In this document: one piece after another, positions 1 through 11,569 of the stretch
Position numbering within the stretch: position 1 is the first letter of the stretch
Layout of the letters: each line of letters starts with the position of its first letter
NCBI RefSeq assembly: GCF_905475465.1
Contig: NC_062244.1
Coordinates: 818,501 to 882,500 of the forward strand
Reading direction: 5' to 3'
From: Pieris napi
Lineage: Eukaryota; Arthropoda; Insecta; Lepidoptera; Pieridae
Length of the DNA: 64,000 nt
Notes under the pieces: model-generated
Database searches by the model: none
The model's input: the letters and a program-made list of their open reading frames with translations, nothing else
Told to the model about the DNA's origin: nothing
Made by a program: the position numbers and the translations under genes

Positions 1-70
1 TAAGATAGTCGGCGGTGACTTTGGTGGTTCTAGGTGGTCAAGACTCACTATGGGTTGTTGCGCCGGCGGA
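1..70 (+). CDS. Possible end of a first coding exon (MGCC start)
   Basis: The first 70 bases are GC-rich and end at GGCGGA followed by the consensus donor GTAAGT. An ATG at 50-52 opens MGCCAGG, an N-terminus of the kind that is myristoylated and palmitoylated. No later exon in this phase was recognised in the window, and the 5' part lies outside it. This could be a 5' exon of a plus-strand gene or a chance donor. The call rests only on composition and one splice site. Confidence 0.25.
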
Positions 71-284
71 GTAAGTAAGTTACACTATCCACACAGGCGC
101 TTGGTGTACTGCATATTTTGGTGTAGTAATTATACATTTAAGTATATACTTAAACTAAGATTAAAAAACGAGAGTAAGCGCTAAGGTTGACTCCCGAACG
201 TCAGAAATATATTGGATTCTGACATAAGGGAATCATAGTCAACAACATTTCGTAATTTTTTCCCACTAAGTAATTAATTAAAGA

Positions 285-323
285 TTAATCTGGTGGCGAA
301 ACGGAGTTCGCCGGGTTTGCTAG
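285..323 (+). mobile_element. Helitron 3' end
   Basis: The segment contains the hairpin GGCGAAACGGAGTTCGCC followed by a CTAG terminus at 320-323 and host T at 324. This is the hallmark 3' end of lepidopteran Helitrons. The 5' TC end was not located, so only the terminus is called. Confidence 0.6.
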
Positions 324-333
324 TTATTTGTAT

Positions 334-602
334 AGAGCAGTGGTGGCCTAGTGGCTTCAGCGTGCGACTCTCATACTTGTCTTACCTGTCGGTCGTAGGT
401 TCGATCCCCGGCTGTGCACCAATGGACTTTCTTTGAACGGTGAAGGAAAACATCGTGAGAAAACCGACATGTCTTAGAGCCAAAAAGTCGACGGCGTGTG
501 TCAGACACTGGAGGCTGACCACCTACTTGTCTATTAGATTTAAAAATGATCATGAAACAGATTCAGAAATCTGAGGCCAAGACCTAAATATTTATTTATT
601 TA
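334..602 (+). mobile_element. tRNA-derived SINE, copy 1
   Basis: The tRNA-like head has an A-box-like segment (GTGGCCTAGTGGCTTCAG) and a B box (GGTTCGATCCC). The conserved body follows, with cgacggcgtgtgtcag, cacctacttg and atgatcatgaaacag, then a TTTA-rich tail. About 15 bases are inserted between the two boxes relative to other copies. It starts about 10 bases downstream of the Helitron terminus. Confidence 0.85.
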
Positions 603-934
603 TTTTTATATTATTTGTATACTTTGCACGTCCTACGTTCGATTTCCAGCGAAACAATAATTGTTTTATGTTGGTTTTACAGTAGGTACGTCTATTGGAG
701 GTACAGGACTTACAAACTACACACTAATATATAAGGAACTCGTAAAACAATAGAAGCTAGGGTAATGTAAGCGTTATCAAAGTTCCAACCCGCTTACAGT
801 CGGTAACTAGTCTTAAGTAAATAGTTTAGACGTTGGCCCTGGCTTAAACACTGTGCTAAGGAACGCGACGATTTTTCGTTGTTTTTAAAATTAAACAAAT
901 TATGTTTAGCTAACACCTAGAGAGAATGAAGAAA

Positions 935-1150
935 ATGAGAGAACAAGGCATTTTCTTTTGCGAACTAGTGAACTGTGGAATCAACTCAAGGTGAGGGTCT
1001 TCCCTGACAGATACGACCTCCAACTATTCAAAGTTAGAGTGTACTCCAAACGCAAAGGCCGGCAACGTACCCACAAAAATGTGTGTCCATGGGCTGTGAT
1101 GACTGCCCTTTTTGGGCCTCAATGCCATAAGGCTCGCGAATTTCGTTGCT
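935..1150 (+). mobile_element. LINE 3' fragment (reverse-transcriptase C-terminus)
   Basis: The plus strand encodes ELWNQLKVRVFPDRYDLQLF and then KGRQRT. This matches the conserved LWNxLPxxVFPxxYD...FLKGRQR tail of Jockey/CR1-group LINE proteins. It is 5'-truncated and decayed. An inverted fragment of the same family follows directly, so the locus holds two insertions in opposite orientations. Confidence 0.65.
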
Positions 1151-1154
1151 AGAC

Positions 1155-1380
1155 ATTCAAGAATTAATACGCTCTTTTCTTGAAGGACCCTAAGTCGGAA
1201 ATACTTCAGTGGGCAGCTGGTTCGCGGAAAAACTGCCTTAAAAAACGCTCAGTTGCGAAACGACGGACGTCGCGTCGAGGTGATACGGGTGAAATTTCAT
1301 ATTCTGCTTCCACGACCGATGATAAAACTCAGCTGCAGGTTAATCCGAACAACTCCACAGAACACTCTCCACGGTAAATG
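1155..1380 (-). mobile_element. LINE 3' fragment, inverted relative to the preceding one
   Basis: Reading the minus strand gives the block that lies upstream of the LWNxLP motif in this family: a region resembling HPYHLD, a block like RRPSFRN, and a frameshifted FFKAVFPRT. Close relatives occur at 37.0-37.28 kb and 50.24-50.48 kb. It is a dead fragment. Confidence 0.55.
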
Positions 1381-2860
1381 CGATGAAAGATAAAGTAATC
1401 AAAGTCAAACTAATAAATTTCGCCTAACAGTATGCTAATAGTAATGATCATTCGCACAGTGCGTAAAGCGTTCAATTAACTGTGTCTCGTACAAGTTAAC
1501 CATGAATGCAATCAACTCATAACTTGTTAACCGATATTGATCGACGTCGGTCTACCCTACGTTATTATTAGGCTAATGGAACCAGGGATGTCATAGAACC
1601 TTATTCATTAAAAGGTCTTTAGAAATTTATAAAAAACACACAAATATGCTCTATTTACAAGTTTCTTAACCTACATTACATGTATTATTCAAATATAGAA
1701 CAACCTCTTACAGAATATAAACATTGTCGTCTCATTTATTTATAAGGTTCAAATAGGAGAATTTTTCAAATTCCGTCTGTAAACCGACCTAGGAGTTCAG
1801 GCACCAAATAATAAACACTACTTATCCAAATTAATATATTCGGTAGTGGTACTTAATCTGAATTGTTAAGCCAATATTTTTCAGATGAGTAAGTATTTTT
1901 AAATATAAAAATTACTAGTTAACTAAAATTGGAAGTGTAATATTTTTATTATTTTTTGTAAAATTCGTGTTCACCGTCGTGTTTTTCAATTGTCATGTAT
2001 TTTAAAATAGATAGACTGTAACTTATACTATAGAAAATACATTATATATAATGTGGTGTATTTTAAAAAATAAGTAAATAAAGGTTTGCGACTTTAAAAC
2101 TAAAGCTAAATAAAATAATTTTATAAACGGGAATGAAACGTTCGGCGCTGATATTCTAAGAGCGATAGCGATCCAGGGAGCTTTTATGAGTCAATTTCGA
2201 TATTCTTTCATATATGTTGCGCTGATGTCGCAAATTTGAGATTGCTGATACAACACAGCGTTGCTTTCGATATGTGGAGTTACGAAGGCATCGCACTTTG
2301 AGAAATGCATGATACGATTACGAGATTTGTCTTTCTGTGGGAAAAATGCAATAATCTGCACAACTTAGACTAAGACAAAAGTCGATGTATCAAGCTTAGA
2401 AGACGGATCAGGTACAGAAATGTGTCTATTCCATATCCTATTGGTGGAACGGGCCTCCCGCTATTCAGTGTGTGCAGTAAGAATCTCCTAATAAACAATA
2501 TTACGTAACATTATTATTTTTTGTTAGGTACTTCATGTACATAAACATTCAGAAATTATTCCTTGAAATTGGGCTGGTCAAACCATTAAAACGCAAGATA
2601 AAAACAATGCTAAGCGATAAAAATCCTTCAAGAAACATCTTTAGAAATAATTGTTTGATAAAACATCCTTTTTAGTGGAGTTTTCTCAATTTGTACAAAA
2701 ATCTGCTTAAAGAAAAGGTAAAAGCTCCCGTGATTATAATAAGGATAGCGTAATTAACTCTTCCCCGTTTATTAACTTAAACGAGCGGTTAAGTTATAAA
2801 TTCAATCGGTTTACAATCACCTCGTTTGTCTGAAAACAGCAATTCATATTATTTGCAAGC
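1381..2860. other. No feature recognised (AT-rich)
   Basis: No open frame with family resemblance, RNA gene or clear repeat terminus was found. The 2130-2480 stretch is somewhat richer in GC than its flanks but has no supported reading frame. Confidence 0.5.
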
Positions 2861-2889
2861 TTATTTCACCACACACTGATAGAACTGAT

Positions 2890-3135
2890 TGCATCTTCTA
2901 TCGCATATAAAGTCAAAAATCATTAATTCATGTAGGTAACACAATGTACACTTATGAACGTCAAAAAAGAAATATACATTAAATGCTTCTGTTGTACGTT
3001 TGTAAGGAGCTGCAACCATTACACCATGTTCCACATGCCATCTTAAGTAATAAATAATAATAAAATAAATTAAAAACAAAGATTTGTCCTCTATCAGCAG
3101 GAGACATGGTGAAATAGGAGCACGCACTTATAGTG
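2890..3135 (-). repeat. LINE 3' UTR copy related to 31.19-31.55 kb
   Basis: The reverse complement shares long stretches with the 3' UTR of the LINE at 26.4-31.56 kb, including the blocks around TTTCACCATG, GGAACATGGTGTAATGG and GTACATTGTGTTACCTAC. It lacks a middle part present in that copy. It is a 3' remnant of the same or a sister CR1-group family. Confidence 0.65.
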
Positions 3136-3189
3136 ATTGAATAAAAACCTGCAGCGCAATGTTATTTGATACAAGGGCCCCAGGCAAGA

Positions 3190-3745
3190 GAACCTACTAA
3201 AAAAACGTGTGTGTACTTATGTACATTGTACACGCGTTATAAGTTACAATTCTTTGGCGTAACAAGATAAAAACCTTTTCAAAAATGTTATTCTACGTTT
3301 GTAGAAAAAACGACAGTAACAAAAGAAAAAAGGTCTTTAATACATAGAAAGTTTTATTAGAACGCATTATATAGTTACATAAAGTTTATTTAAATATCAC
3401 AAAAAAAAATCTACATAATTAAAAACTTGACATTTCTATTTTAGCATGGAACTTATACATATTGATATTTACTATTTAATTCACGTCCATTTGTTGGAAT
3501 TCAGTAGACGTGTGAATTACAAGAGGCTTATGATAGCTAAAGTATGATACAAATATTCTTGTAGAAACATTGTCTAAATATTGTACAAATACAGCATCAA
3601 TAGTTGCATAAAAAAACCAAAATGTTTACTATAGCTTACTTCAGTGTGTCGGTTTTTTGGGAAGGTGCGCGCGCATTGTAAAAATTTACTCTCATAATTT
3701 TTCCCTAACGCACCAAAACAAGTATAACTTCAATAATATAACATT
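3190..3745 (-). mobile_element. TIR element, family T, copy 1
   Basis: The ends resemble GAAGTTATACTTC-TTTGGCG in inverted orientation: ataagttacaattctttggcg near 3239 and a degenerate partner near 3715-3735. Inner markers shared with three other copies are ACAAACGTAGAA and AAAAACCGACAC. There is no transposase frame, so it is non-autonomous. Confidence 0.6.
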
Positions 3746-4407
3746 ACTCACGCTAAAAATATATCTCTTTATATTCTAACTTTATCTAAATCATATATAT
3801 TGTTTACAGTGAATCCGGTCTTAATCATAAAAACTTATATTTGCCAAGTGGGTGATCAGGATTTTGTATCTGTGCAATTTTGGGACTTTGAGGAGATCCA
3901 GATTAGGCTAGAACCTTTCAAATAGTAGTCAAAGACCTACTTTATTCTGAGCAACGAAAGCACAGTGGCCAATTTACAAGCCCCAATTTTCCCGTGTTAT
4001 TGCGGTTGGGAACCCTGACTGTATGACCCCATACTCACTGAGGGGAACACACATCTTCTGTTTATAAATGTGTCTGTAAATAAATCGCTACGTTTCTCAC
4101 GCCCGTTTGTACCTACTTCCGTCACCCGTTCAAGAGTTCATTTTTCAGACTCAGACGCAATTATTATTTGAAAGGATGGCAACCCCACAAATTATATTTT
4201 CCTTCTTTCCACTTCAACTTCTTTTTATTAGAATTGCAAATCTTGATATTAACTTTGCACTCGTCTAGAGTCTTAAAAGACAAACGAAAGTTATATTATT
4301 TTAAGATTACTAATATTACTAATTCTTATGGATTTGTTACTGAGTATATCAATTGTTTATGTATAAATTTACAAGAGCTTGTCAAATACATTACATACAT
4401 TGGCACA
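3746..4407. other. No feature recognised
   Basis: AT-rich DNA without a supported gene. The 60-80 residue open frames here have no family resemblance and AT-driven composition. Confidence 0.4.
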
Positions 4408-4956
4408 TCTATATAAAGAAAGTCGTGTTTGTTACAACACTTATAACTCGAGAACGGCTGGATCGATTGCCATGGTTTTTGATTTGTTGGATTTGTTTCC
4501 GTCCCGAATAGCAGAATAAGCAATAAAATATCGGATAAGTTATCGAATAACAATAAATAAATTAATTAATTTTACGAATGCAAAAACCATATGGTGCCAT
4601 CTGTTGACAAAACTACGCACCATTTTACGTCGAATTCGTGTCAGTTCAAGAAATTCCGATCTTGAGGTGAATGAGGAGATGCATAACCATGCTTTGATCC
4701 TGATCAAAAGATGTAGGATATCAGAAAGTGCTTAACATGCAGTATCGCCATATTGACGCTAGAGAGAAGATGCCTAATGTGTAAAACTGCCATTCTTCTT
4801 TCGCAATGGCAAGCAATAAGACATTTCTGTATTTGCAAAAGAGTTGTATTAATGTAATATGTACTTAACATTAATGAAATCCTAAAATAAGTTAAATTAA
4901 AGTAACAACGATATTATAAGGTTGTAGGGCGGAACGAAGTTAGCCAGGTCAGCTAG
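4408..4956 (+). mobile_element. Non-autonomous Helitron
   Basis: It starts TCTATATAAAG immediately after host A (4407) and ends CTAG (4953-4956) before host T (4957). The terminus is preceded by a degenerate hairpin (GGGCGGAACGAAGTTAGCC). An internal gaacggctggatcgatt motif is shared with the element at 22.3 kb. There is no Rep/helicase coding, so it depends on an autonomous partner. Confidence 0.75.
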
Positions 4957-5194
4957 TAGAAAAATAAAATACAAGAATTAATGTGACAAACACTTATAGG
5001 CAAACATAACACGAAGAAAAAAAACTAAAGGAGAATTGATTTCATAGTGTAAGGGGAACAACTATGGATATACCTACCAGACCTACCTAGTTTAACAAAA
5101 TGGTCAATTTGGATATTAGTGAGTTTTGGCGAAAACATGATGCGGACATGTTTGACATGGGATGCCTGGGGCATCTAGAGGGTACACAACATTA

Positions 5195-5400
5195 AAATAT
5201 ATCATTATTATTATTATTAAAGCTTTATTAATGCATCCATACAACAATTGGATAGTTTAGATACCTTAATATTAGTATTAGTAGTGTTAGTATAAGTTTT
5301 AAAAATTTTAAGTTAGATATCTTTTTTCTTTTTTAGTGGTCTAGTTTTTGTATTACCCTAAAAGGAGCCGTGCAAAAATATAGCATAGGCTAGAACAATT
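5195..5400 (-). repeat. LINE 3' tail
   Basis: On the minus strand the segment ends AATAAAGCTTTAATAATAATAAT, a polyadenylation-like signal followed by a (TAA)n tail, as in other insect LINE 3' ends in this window. Coding parts are missing. Confidence 0.45.
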
Positions 5401-5599
5401 TGCCAAAGAAATTGTCAATTGCCAAAGAAAGTTGATTTAAAATCACAGCAAATGGTCACAAAAAACTGTATGGTATCTACAGTTTCATAATTAAATAAAC
5501 CAAAATGTTTCTTACTTATGTAAAAAATATATATAACAAACAAAACAAATAAAGTAACACATTTTAATATATACTGGGCCATTCTTCTTTTCTACACCT

Positions 5600-5800
5600 T
5601 TAGAACGGGTAGTAAATATAAAGTTGATTTTTTATTGACCTTTTTTTTACATTGTGTACAAGGTTTTCAAAGATTGGTTACATCTTCCCCTTTAATAAAA
5701 CGTTGCGCTTACTGAAAGCTGTCTCCGATATTATCGACATTTTTATATTATGTTCCCAGAGTAAGTTTACAGTAGCGATATTTTATCTATTTAATATTAT
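5600..5800. repeat. Repeat related to 25.28-25.52 kb
   Basis: The stretch resembling gctgtctccgatattatcgaca...tttacagtagcgat matches the dispersed repeat at 25.28-25.52 kb with several mismatches. Its class was not determined. Confidence 0.4.
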
Positions 5801-6309
5801 ATATGTTATTTTGTTTTTGATAATATCGTATTGATTTAACACAGATACAAATCTGTGTTTGTTTTTTTGTGTATAGTCAAGTCTGTATAGTGTCTGTTGT
5901 GCAGCAAATTAGTGTTTGTGTATTGCGTTACTCATATGAAAACCATATTACCATATTTGTACAAGACACAAGTATTTCAGTTAAAAATTTCACAGACACG
6001 ATATGAAAATATGTATATTTCCCATTCCCAAAAAGGCAATTTCACGTGACAATCTTTAACCAGTATTAATTAAAAATCCGCATCTCTTAATTACAATAAA
6101 TTAACAGTAAATAAAATAATAATGAACGTAAAACGGAAACACAGAGCAAAGGATTTTAAACAGTTAATTATACAAATAAATCAGATTAATAGTGCTCTTG
6201 TCACGGTGGATGACGGCATTATCATAATTGTTTCCGCACAAATGACTTTAAAATAATTATTGCTCATATAGAGAATACCTATAATATTATATTAAACATT
6301 GATTAGAAT

Positions 6310-6810
6310 GAAAAAAAGTGCGCGCGTACTAAGTACACATGTCAGAAGTGAAACTTCTTTGGCACACTATTTTTTAAGTCTTGTTCATATTTATACAAAT
6401 CTATAACTTTAGATTTCCGAGAGTTAGAGGGAGGGAAAAAGAAAGATATGTTAGGAGTTTAATGAATTTAATTGTAATTAAAATATTAAAAGTGTCGAAA
6501 ATTAATACAAATTATATTTGTTGTCATTTGAGATTTCAAGTAATTATTTTGCATAAAATAAATTAGTATTTTAAAAAAATACTATTAGTATTTTATAATT
6601 ATAAAATACTGATAGTATTTTATATTTTATCTCTTTACGAAATTTTAATTTTAAAAATAGAATTTTGTATAAGGTAATTCTTCGCTTCGCCCTTCTCACT
6701 CTCTCTCAATCGCTCTCTCCTATTTCTTCGACAAAAACGCTGCACATCTTCGTGACGCATCCGTAAAAATTTTACCCTCATGCGCCTAAAGAAGTGTCCC
6801 TTCAAAAAAT
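6310..6810 (-). mobile_element. TIR element, family T, copy 2
   Basis: One end carries gtacttagtacgcgcgc-like sequence and gaaacttctttggcac (about 6310-6365). The other end (about 6740-6805) shows the family's cgtaaaaattttac block and gcgcctaaagaagtg. The interior contains a near-perfect 48-bp AT palindrome centred at 6598. No coding capacity was seen. Confidence 0.45.
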
Positions 6811-7299
6811 ACAAAATCATATTATGTTCTGATTTCACTTGAACAACTGCTGAGCTGGTCACGTTTGGTCTTAATTTTAACAGCTGCAAATGCGCGATAC
6901 ACTAACCGCACACAAGAATAATATAATGTAAGTGTGAACAGGTGTAAGTAGTATTTAAGATATTGTTTTATAACAATAAATCAGATTTTAATATTGCTCT
7001 GTCTTATTAATTTCTCGCTTCCTCTCAAAGTGGCGAAGACTCTTTCAATCCCTTAATTATCGTGGTGATCCTGCCCGATAGCTTTGAGATAATCCCACCT
7101 AGAACCTTTGATTCTAACCGTAGGGATAATAGATGTCGCTACAAATATTTCTTAAATAAATGTTATATTGGATTTGTGTCAGACGTATTTACGTCACTTT
7201 GCTATGATTAAAACTCCAGGCTGTATTTTTTATTATATATTATTTATCACGCATTTCTCATATAAATTAAGAACTGTTTTAAAAAAAATTACAGCTCTA

Positions 7300-7312
7300 T
7301 AACCAAACCCTT
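7300..7312 (+). repeat. Target-site duplication, left copy, of full-length LINE
   Basis: TAACCAAACCCTT at 7300-7312 is repeated exactly at 11557-11569, flanking the LINE on both sides. Confidence 0.9.
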
Positions 7313-7720
7313 GAGTTCCGGTTGGGTACCTGTCAAGTGTGCACGTCGTAAATACTTTCCGACGATATTAATATATTTTTGTGGTTAAATTCAAGTGTTT
7401 CACCATAAATTGTTTGAAAACTGCAGTTCAGCAGCCAGGATCACTACGAAAACTGTCGAAAATCCAAGGGAAAACAGAGATAAGTGGCGAAATATTTGCT
7501 CAAAATCATACATATAACTATAACATCAACAGATTAATAGCCGAGTTTGAGGTTAGAGCGTAGACTTTGACCGAACGAGAAGTGTCACTATCACTTACTG
7601 TCACTGGCAAGCCTGTCAAGAGTATTTACGCCAGTAGGCCTACAACTCAGTGTTGCCAAGATAATTGCCAACAGTGGGAATTTTTATCAAAATTAAGGGA
7701 GAAATTTTCCGAATTGAAAA

Positions 7721-8470
7721 ATGGATAAACAAATAGAAACGCTGTTCAGCAAAATGAAAATAGAGCTTGAGAAACAGACTGCGGATATAACCATGAACCT
7801 TACGAAAAGTTTGGAAGTAACATTAGATGAAAAGTTAAAACCACTCACTGAAGAAACGAAGCAACTTAAGGAAGAGGTCGATATTTTAAATAAAAAAGTG
7901 AGAAGCTTAGAAAGAGAAGCAAGGAAAAACAACTTGATCATCTACGGAGTTGAGGAATCCGAGAAGGACAACACTGATCTCCTTGAACTTGTGCTAAAAA
8001 CTTTGAACTATTGTAGTAACGAAAGTATGGAAAAATGGGATAAGTGGGAGATTAGTAATGTTCGGAGACTTGGTGAGAAAAATGCAGAGAAATCGAGACC
8101 AATATTAGTGACACTCACACTATTTTGGAGAAAAGTACAAGTTCTTAAAAATAGTAAGGCCCTCCCAACCAACGTTTTTGTCACTGAAGACTTCCCGAAA
8201 GACATTTTAAACAAACGAAAGGAGTTAAGAATCAAATTAAAAGAGGAACTAGGCAAAGGAAAGGTTGCTTTCATTCGATATGATGAATTAATTATCAAAG
8301 AAACTGGCAACGAAAAAAGAAAACGTTCTCCCTCGAATTCTCCAAATACTCCCACTAAAAATCAAAAGAACAGAGAAACTTCAAAAAAGCCCACAAAAAT
8401 CACCAAAACTAATGCTCCCATCTTCACTAAGCAACAATCACACCCGACTAATGACCAGAATAACCAATAG
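7721..8470 (+). pseudogene. LINE N-terminal domain (coiled-coil, ORF1-like), ends at in-frame TAG
   Basis: A 249-residue lysine/glutamate-rich protein. A heptad-rich coiled coil covers roughly residues 10-75. It is followed by RKNNLIIYGVEE and a basic region with VFVTEDFPKDILNKRKELR, the signature of the nucleic-acid-binding N-terminal domain of this LINE group. The C-terminus is low complexity (Asn, Lys, Thr, Pro). The TAG at 8468-8470 is in the same frame as the downstream endonuclease frame, which stays open from 8471. The stop therefore probably interrupts one original long frame, although a natural stop or readthrough cannot be excluded. The start ATG at 7721 is the first in frame. Confidence 0.8.
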
Positions 8471-9265
8471 CAGACAAAAAACTCCTCCATCCGGAATGAA
8501 CTACTGAATACTGAAACAATTAAAACTAACACACCAATTACAACAAGTCCCAACCCGGCTGGTCCCCGTGGGACTTTAAGCGACCACCACCCTCCATCAA
8601 AAAGAACAACCAGAAAACAAAACTCATTAAAAATATGTACATACAATGTGAAGTCTTTAGCTACAACAACAAGGTTTCTTGAACTGATACTGGCACTAGA
8701 AAAAGTAGAACATGATATCGTAGGACTTGCCGAAGTAAGAAGAATGGGGATTGGCATCGAAGAGCATGAGAACCACATATTTTGCTTTATAGGTGAAACA
8801 AAAGGCCTTCATGGAGTGGGCTTTTTAATAAAGAAAAATCTAAAACAGAATATAGTTAACTTTAATGGCATTTCAGAAAGAGTAGCCCTACAAATGAAAA
8901 TTGACAATAAAGCTTTATCACTAATACAAGTCTATGCCCCGACAGCGAACGCGAACAACGATGATATCGACAAGTTCTATGCAGATCTAGCAAAAGCTCA
9001 CGACTTAGCAGATGAAAAATTAATAGTTATGGGAGACTTTAATTCAAAGATTGGACACCGTCAAGAACATGAATGTTTAATAATGGGACAACACGGTTAC
9101 GGCAACCGAAACGAAAGAGGCGAACGATTAATACAATATGCTTACGAGCATAAACTCTTAATATTGAATACCTTTTTTATGAAAAAGCCTAGCCGTAGGT
9201 GGACCTGGAATTCTCCCGACGAAACGACAAAAAATGAAGTAGACTTCATAATGTACAACAATTAA
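8471..9265 (+). pseudogene. LINE endonuclease domain (APE type), ends at in-frame TAA
   Basis: The frame is open from the TAG at 8468. KICTYNVKSL starts the apurinic-like endonuclease fold at about 8630. The expected motifs follow: GLAEVRRMG (catalytic Glu), IQVYAPTA, and VMGDFNSKIG (Asp/Asn pair). The domain would cut one target DNA strand to prime reverse transcription. A TAA at 9263-9265 interrupts it just before NISNLEVLNKINFPSDHRLL, which holds the final SDH catalytic motif in the same frame. One substitution (AAA to TAA) would explain the break. Confidence 0.85.
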
Positions 9266-11446
9266 AAAAACATTTCAAATCTCGAAGTATTAAATAAGAT
9301 TAACTTTCCTTCCGACCACAGACTTTTGCGAGCGTCCTTCGATCTAGGTACACCAAAACTGAGTCGAAAAAACTTTAAACTAACTTCAAAATCATTAAAA
9401 ACTAAAAGCGAAAAAACTAATTATTTAAAAGCACTAGAAACTAACTTGTCTAAACAAAGTGAAACACTAGAAAAATCCCAAGATATCCAGACTTACTATG
9501 ACAATCTTGAAAAAATCATCATCTCTAGTTTAAATACAAAAATGGAAAACAGCAAAAGAGAACATAAAATACTTAAAAAAGAAACACTAGATTTGATATC
9601 CCAACGAACGGAATTAAAGTCTACTAAAAATAAAACTAAAGAATTAAAAGAAGAACTAAAATCTCTTTATAAGAAAACTAACAAGGCGATTAGAGAAGAC
9701 TACCAGAATTACAGAAAGACAATTATAGAGAAAAACTTGACAAAATTTAGAAGTGCTAAACGGGCCTACAAAGAACTGAGCACACATAAAAGCTGGATTC
9801 AAAACCTCAGCCAAAAACAAAAAGAAACCAAATCACGACAAGAAATAATTAAATGCGCAACAGCCTACTATAGAGAGCTTTACAAAAACATCCCGGACAG
9901 TAACAACTTAACAGAGACTATGAATAATGAGCTTGAAAAGGAAACTAAAATTGACGAAATCTCAGAAAAAGAAGTATTAAAGCACATCATAACATTAAAA
10001 TCAGAAAAAAGTCCTGGCCCAGACAATATCAGTAACGAAGCCTTAAATGTGGGAGCTCCACTGCTTTTCACATTCTTGACTAGACTGTTTAATATGGTAT
10101 TTATTTCTGGAACTGTCCCGTATCAATGGTGCAAGTCTGAAATTGTCCTGCTGTATAAAAAAGGAGATCCAAGAGATATCAGTAACTATAGGCCGATCAG
10201 TTTGTTATCCAGCATCTACAAACTTTTCTCATCACTGTTGTTAAGCAGAATAGCAGACAAAATCGACCTCATGCAGCCAGTAGAACAAGCCGGCTTTCGC
10301 TCCAAGTTTTCAACAATAGACCACATCCATACAATCGAACAACTTTTAGAAAAATGTAAAGAATTTAATTATCCTCTATATATAGGGTTTGTGGACTATC
10401 TTAAGGCATTTGATAACATCACTCACTGCTCCATTTGGGAAGCATTAACATCTTGCAATATAAACTACTGCTATACAAAAGTGATCCAAAACATCTACTC
10501 AAACAGTACAAGTTCAATACGATTGGAAAACAAAGGGGAAGAAATTAACATTGAAAGAGGTGTGAGGCAAGGGGATCCACTCTCTCCTAAACTTTTTATA
10601 GCAGTTCTGGAAATGATATTTCAAAAATTGGACTGGAAATCGAATGGTATATGGATTGGCAATAGACAACTTAGCCACATAAGATTTGCAGACGATATTG
10701 CACTTTTCGCCAACTCTGCTTCAGAACTTCAGCAAATGATGCAATCTTTGAACAACGAAAGCAAAAAGGTTGGCTTACACATGAACGCCAGTAAAACTAA
10801 GGCTCTAACAAACAGTCTGCAGAGACCTATACAAATAGATGGGCACCAGATCCAATATGTAAAGGAATATGTCTATCTAGGGAAACAAATTTCCTTCAAC
10901 AGCAACAGCAATGAACAAGAAATTGAAAGAAGAATTAGAAGCTCATGGAACAAGTTTTGGTCACACAAAGAAATTTTAAAAGGATCTTATAATTTAGAAC
11001 TAAAAAAGGCGGTAATGGATGTCTGCATTTTGCCTTGCCTCACCTATGGTAGCCAAACATGGGTGTACACTAATAAGGCCAGAAACAGATTGCTTTCTAC
11101 ACAACACGCCATGGAAAGGAGTATGCTAAGGCTAAGGAGGTTACATAAAGTTAGTAACAAAACCATTAGAGAAAGGACGAATGTTACAGATGTTCTCAAA
11201 CATGCTCTAAAAATGAAATGGCGCTGGGCAGGACATGTAGCCAGGGTCTCAGACCAAAGATGGAGTCTCAAAATTACAAAATGGAGAGGCCCCCCAGGGA
11301 ACAGACATCGGGGCAGACCAAAAATGAGGTGGATGGACGACATTGCCAAAGTGGCAGGCACAAACTGGCTAGAGAAAGCAAGGGATAGACAGGTTTGGAA
11401 TGGGATGGAGGAGGCATATACCCGGATGGGGTCAAGGCTTCAATAA
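9266..11446 (+). pseudogene. LINE reverse transcriptase and C-terminal region
   Basis: Continues in frame after the TAA at 9263 to the stop at 11444-11446. A basic, lysine-rich linker is followed by the reverse-transcriptase palm and fingers: SPGPDNISNEAL, SNYRPISLLSSIYKL, FVDYLKAFDNI, GVRQGDPLSPKLF and the catalytic FADDIALF. The thumb and connection follow, then the RRLHK / RWAGHVARVSDQRW / RGRPKMRWMDD tail. All polymerase motifs look intact. It should copy the element's RNA at the nicked target. The upstream nonsense codons make the locus probably inactive unless they are read through. Confidence 0.9.
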
Positions 11447-11556
11447 ATTATACTAACATAGTTTAAGAAATATACTAACTCAAAATAGGTTGTAAACAAA
11501 ACAAAACAAATTGTAAGTCTTGAATAAATATGCTTTATTATTATTATTATTATTAT

Positions 11557-11569
11557 TAACCAAACCCTT
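11557..11569 (+). repeat. Target-site duplication, right copy, of full-length LINE
   Basis: Exact repeat of 7300-7312, directly after the (TTA)n tail. Confidence 0.9.

Larger units (their letters stand above)
7313..11556 (+). mobile_element. Full-length non-LTR retrotransposon (Proto2/RTE-like)
   Basis: A 4.24-kb element bounded by a perfect 13-bp target-site duplication. It has a 408-bp 5' UTR, one long reading frame (7721-11446) broken by two nonsense codons, a short 3' UTR and a (TTA)n tail at about 11537-11557. The protein order is coiled-coil ORF1-like domain, apurinic endonuclease, reverse transcriptase and an RWAGHVAR / RGRPKMRW C-terminal block. That block is characteristic of insect endonuclease-reverse transcriptases of the Proto2/RTE type. 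The exact duplication and largely open coding suggest a recent insertion. Confidence 0.9.

Noticed and set aside
5195..5240. Simple ATT repeat as a stand-alone microsatellite
   Set aside because: It adjoins an AATAAAGC signal on the minus strand and is better read as a LINE 3' tail.
7381..7563. 60-codon plus-strand open frame
   Set aside because: It lies inside the 5' UTR of the full-length LINE and has no motif or sign of selection.
8008..8778. Minus-strand open frames of 115 and 138 codons
   Set aside because: They are antisense shadows of the LINE coding region with codon patterns explained by the plus strand.
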